Below, one piece after another: positions 15,413-15,812 of a stretch of 15,812 bases of DNA (position 1 is the first letter of the stretch; the number at the start of each line of letters is the position of its first letter). Source of the stretch: Williamwhitmania sp035530955 (GTDB taxonomy: Bacteria > Bacteroidota > Bacteroidia > Bacteroidales > Williamwhitmaniaceae); NCBI GenBank assembly GCA_035530955.1, contig DATKTT010000294.1, positions 1 through 15,812 on the forward strand, written 5' to 3'. The notes beneath the pieces are model-generated. The model had not been told where the DNA came from, searched no databases, and worked only from the letters and a program-made list of their open reading frames with translations. Position numbers and translations under genes: made by a program.

Positions 15413-15481
15413 TACTAGGAATAAAATACTGGGAGTAAAAAGCCCCATTCCTTACCTGAAAGCAAACCAAAAGATTAGCTG

Positions 15482-15812
15482 TTAATGGGCTCTACCCGAG
15501 GCAAACGCGTAGACCTTTTCCATAAACTCCTTGCCTATTGCTCCGCTCAGGCTATTTCGAAAATCGCCCTTTTCAGGGTGCCACTGAACAGCATTTAAGT
15601 ATCCTTTGCCCTCGGGATTCAGCCACTCGTATGCCTCAACAATTTTATCATCGGCAAAGGCCGTTGGGCGAAAGCATGGTGCCAAAGTTTTAACCGCTTG
15701 GTGGTGGACAGATACCACCTCAAATGATTCTGCCCTTGCAATTTTGTAAAGGTTACCGGTGGCATCCAAGTTCACCTTGTGATACATCAGCTGCTCATTC
15801 TTCGATTTATGG
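15482..15812 (-). CDS. Gamma-glutamyl-gamma-aminobutyrate hydrolase family (class I glutamine amidotransferase, peptidase C26), C-terminal part
   Basis: The visible 109 residues are the C-terminal part of a cytosolic PuuD-like hydrolase, a family that cleaves gamma-glutamyl amide bonds using a Cys-His-Glu triad. Diagnostic segments are YHKVNLDATGNLYKIA, SVHHQAVKTLAP, KIVEAYEW and VQWHPEKGD; the last carries the catalytic His and Glu. The nucleophile elbow Cys lies outside the window. The frame is open to the right edge (HKSKNEQL precedes the first Met at 15787), so that Met is internal, not the start. In E. coli PuuD works in putrescine catabolism; with no neighbours visible, that role is not shown here. 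Confidence 0.88.
   Translation of the reverse strand, partial: HKSKNEQLMYHKVNLDATGNLYKIARAESFEVVSVHHQAVKTLAPCFRPTAFADDKIVEAYEWLNPEGKGYLNAVQWHPEKGDFRNSLSGAIGKEFMEKVYAFASGRAH

Larger units (their letters stand above)
15120..15481. other. 362-bp intergenic region rich in inverted repeats, upstream of the protease gene
   Basis: It contains the candidate protease promoter, three perfect dyads described separately, and the 3' flank of the amidotransferase gene. No long open frame is present. A 22-codon plus-strand frame at 15370-15438 is noted under findings. Confidence 0.6.

Noticed and set aside
15482..15787. Treating the amidotransferase segment as a complete 101-residue protein starting at 15787
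   Set aside because: The frame stays open to the right edge and the residues before the Met fit the family, so it is a truncated view of a larger gene.

Overview
The window reads as chromosomal DNA of a Bacteroidota bacterium, most likely of the order Bacteroidales (an inference). Three signs agree. The giant secreted protease ends in a type IX secretion (T9SS) sorting domain, a system confined to this phylum. Several genes are preceded by the Bacteroidota -7 promoter element TAnnTTTG, in one case with a TTG exactly 19 nt upstream. Shine-Dalgarno sequences are mostly absent. A paired MCP and CheW also point to a chemotactic member, which is not usual among gut Bacteroides. No tRNA, rRNA, insertion sequence, CRISPR array or phage gene is visible.

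Layout. 1-1696 (minus): an OmpR-type response regulator followed by its histidine kinase, overlapping by 4 nt; the kinase runs off the left edge. 1859-2110 (plus): a one-repeat DUF1456 protein. 2211-4320 (minus): a PAP2-type phosphatase and the inner-membrane protein CreD, separated by a very long terminator-like hairpin. 4461-6767 (minus): an mcp-cheW operon with a clear terminator. 6768-7200: a gene-poor gap. 7201-8469 (minus): an MFS sugar transporter of the FucP/GluP family, with a textbook promoter. 8736-15119 (minus): a 2127-residue multidomain subtilisin-like protease exported by T9SS. 15120-15481: a gap holding several inverted repeats upstream of that protease gene. 15482-15812 (minus): the C-terminal end of a PuuD-like class I glutamine amidotransferase, cut by the right edge.

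How the genes fit together. The left third looks like an envelope-sensing and maintenance neighbourhood (two-component system, PAP2 phosphatase, CreD), but common regulation is only inferred. MCP and CheW form a sensory unit that must use CheA and CheY encoded elsewhere. The transporter and the protease are single-gene transcription units. All long genes except DUF1456 lie on the minus strand.

I found no convincing new multi-gene system. The points most worth a second look are a 24-bp hairpin after creD whose non-Watson-Crick positions are nearly all G-U only in the minus-strand RNA, a cluster of inverted repeats at the protease promoter, an 8-bp inverted repeat upstream of creD, and the mosaic architecture of the protease itself.
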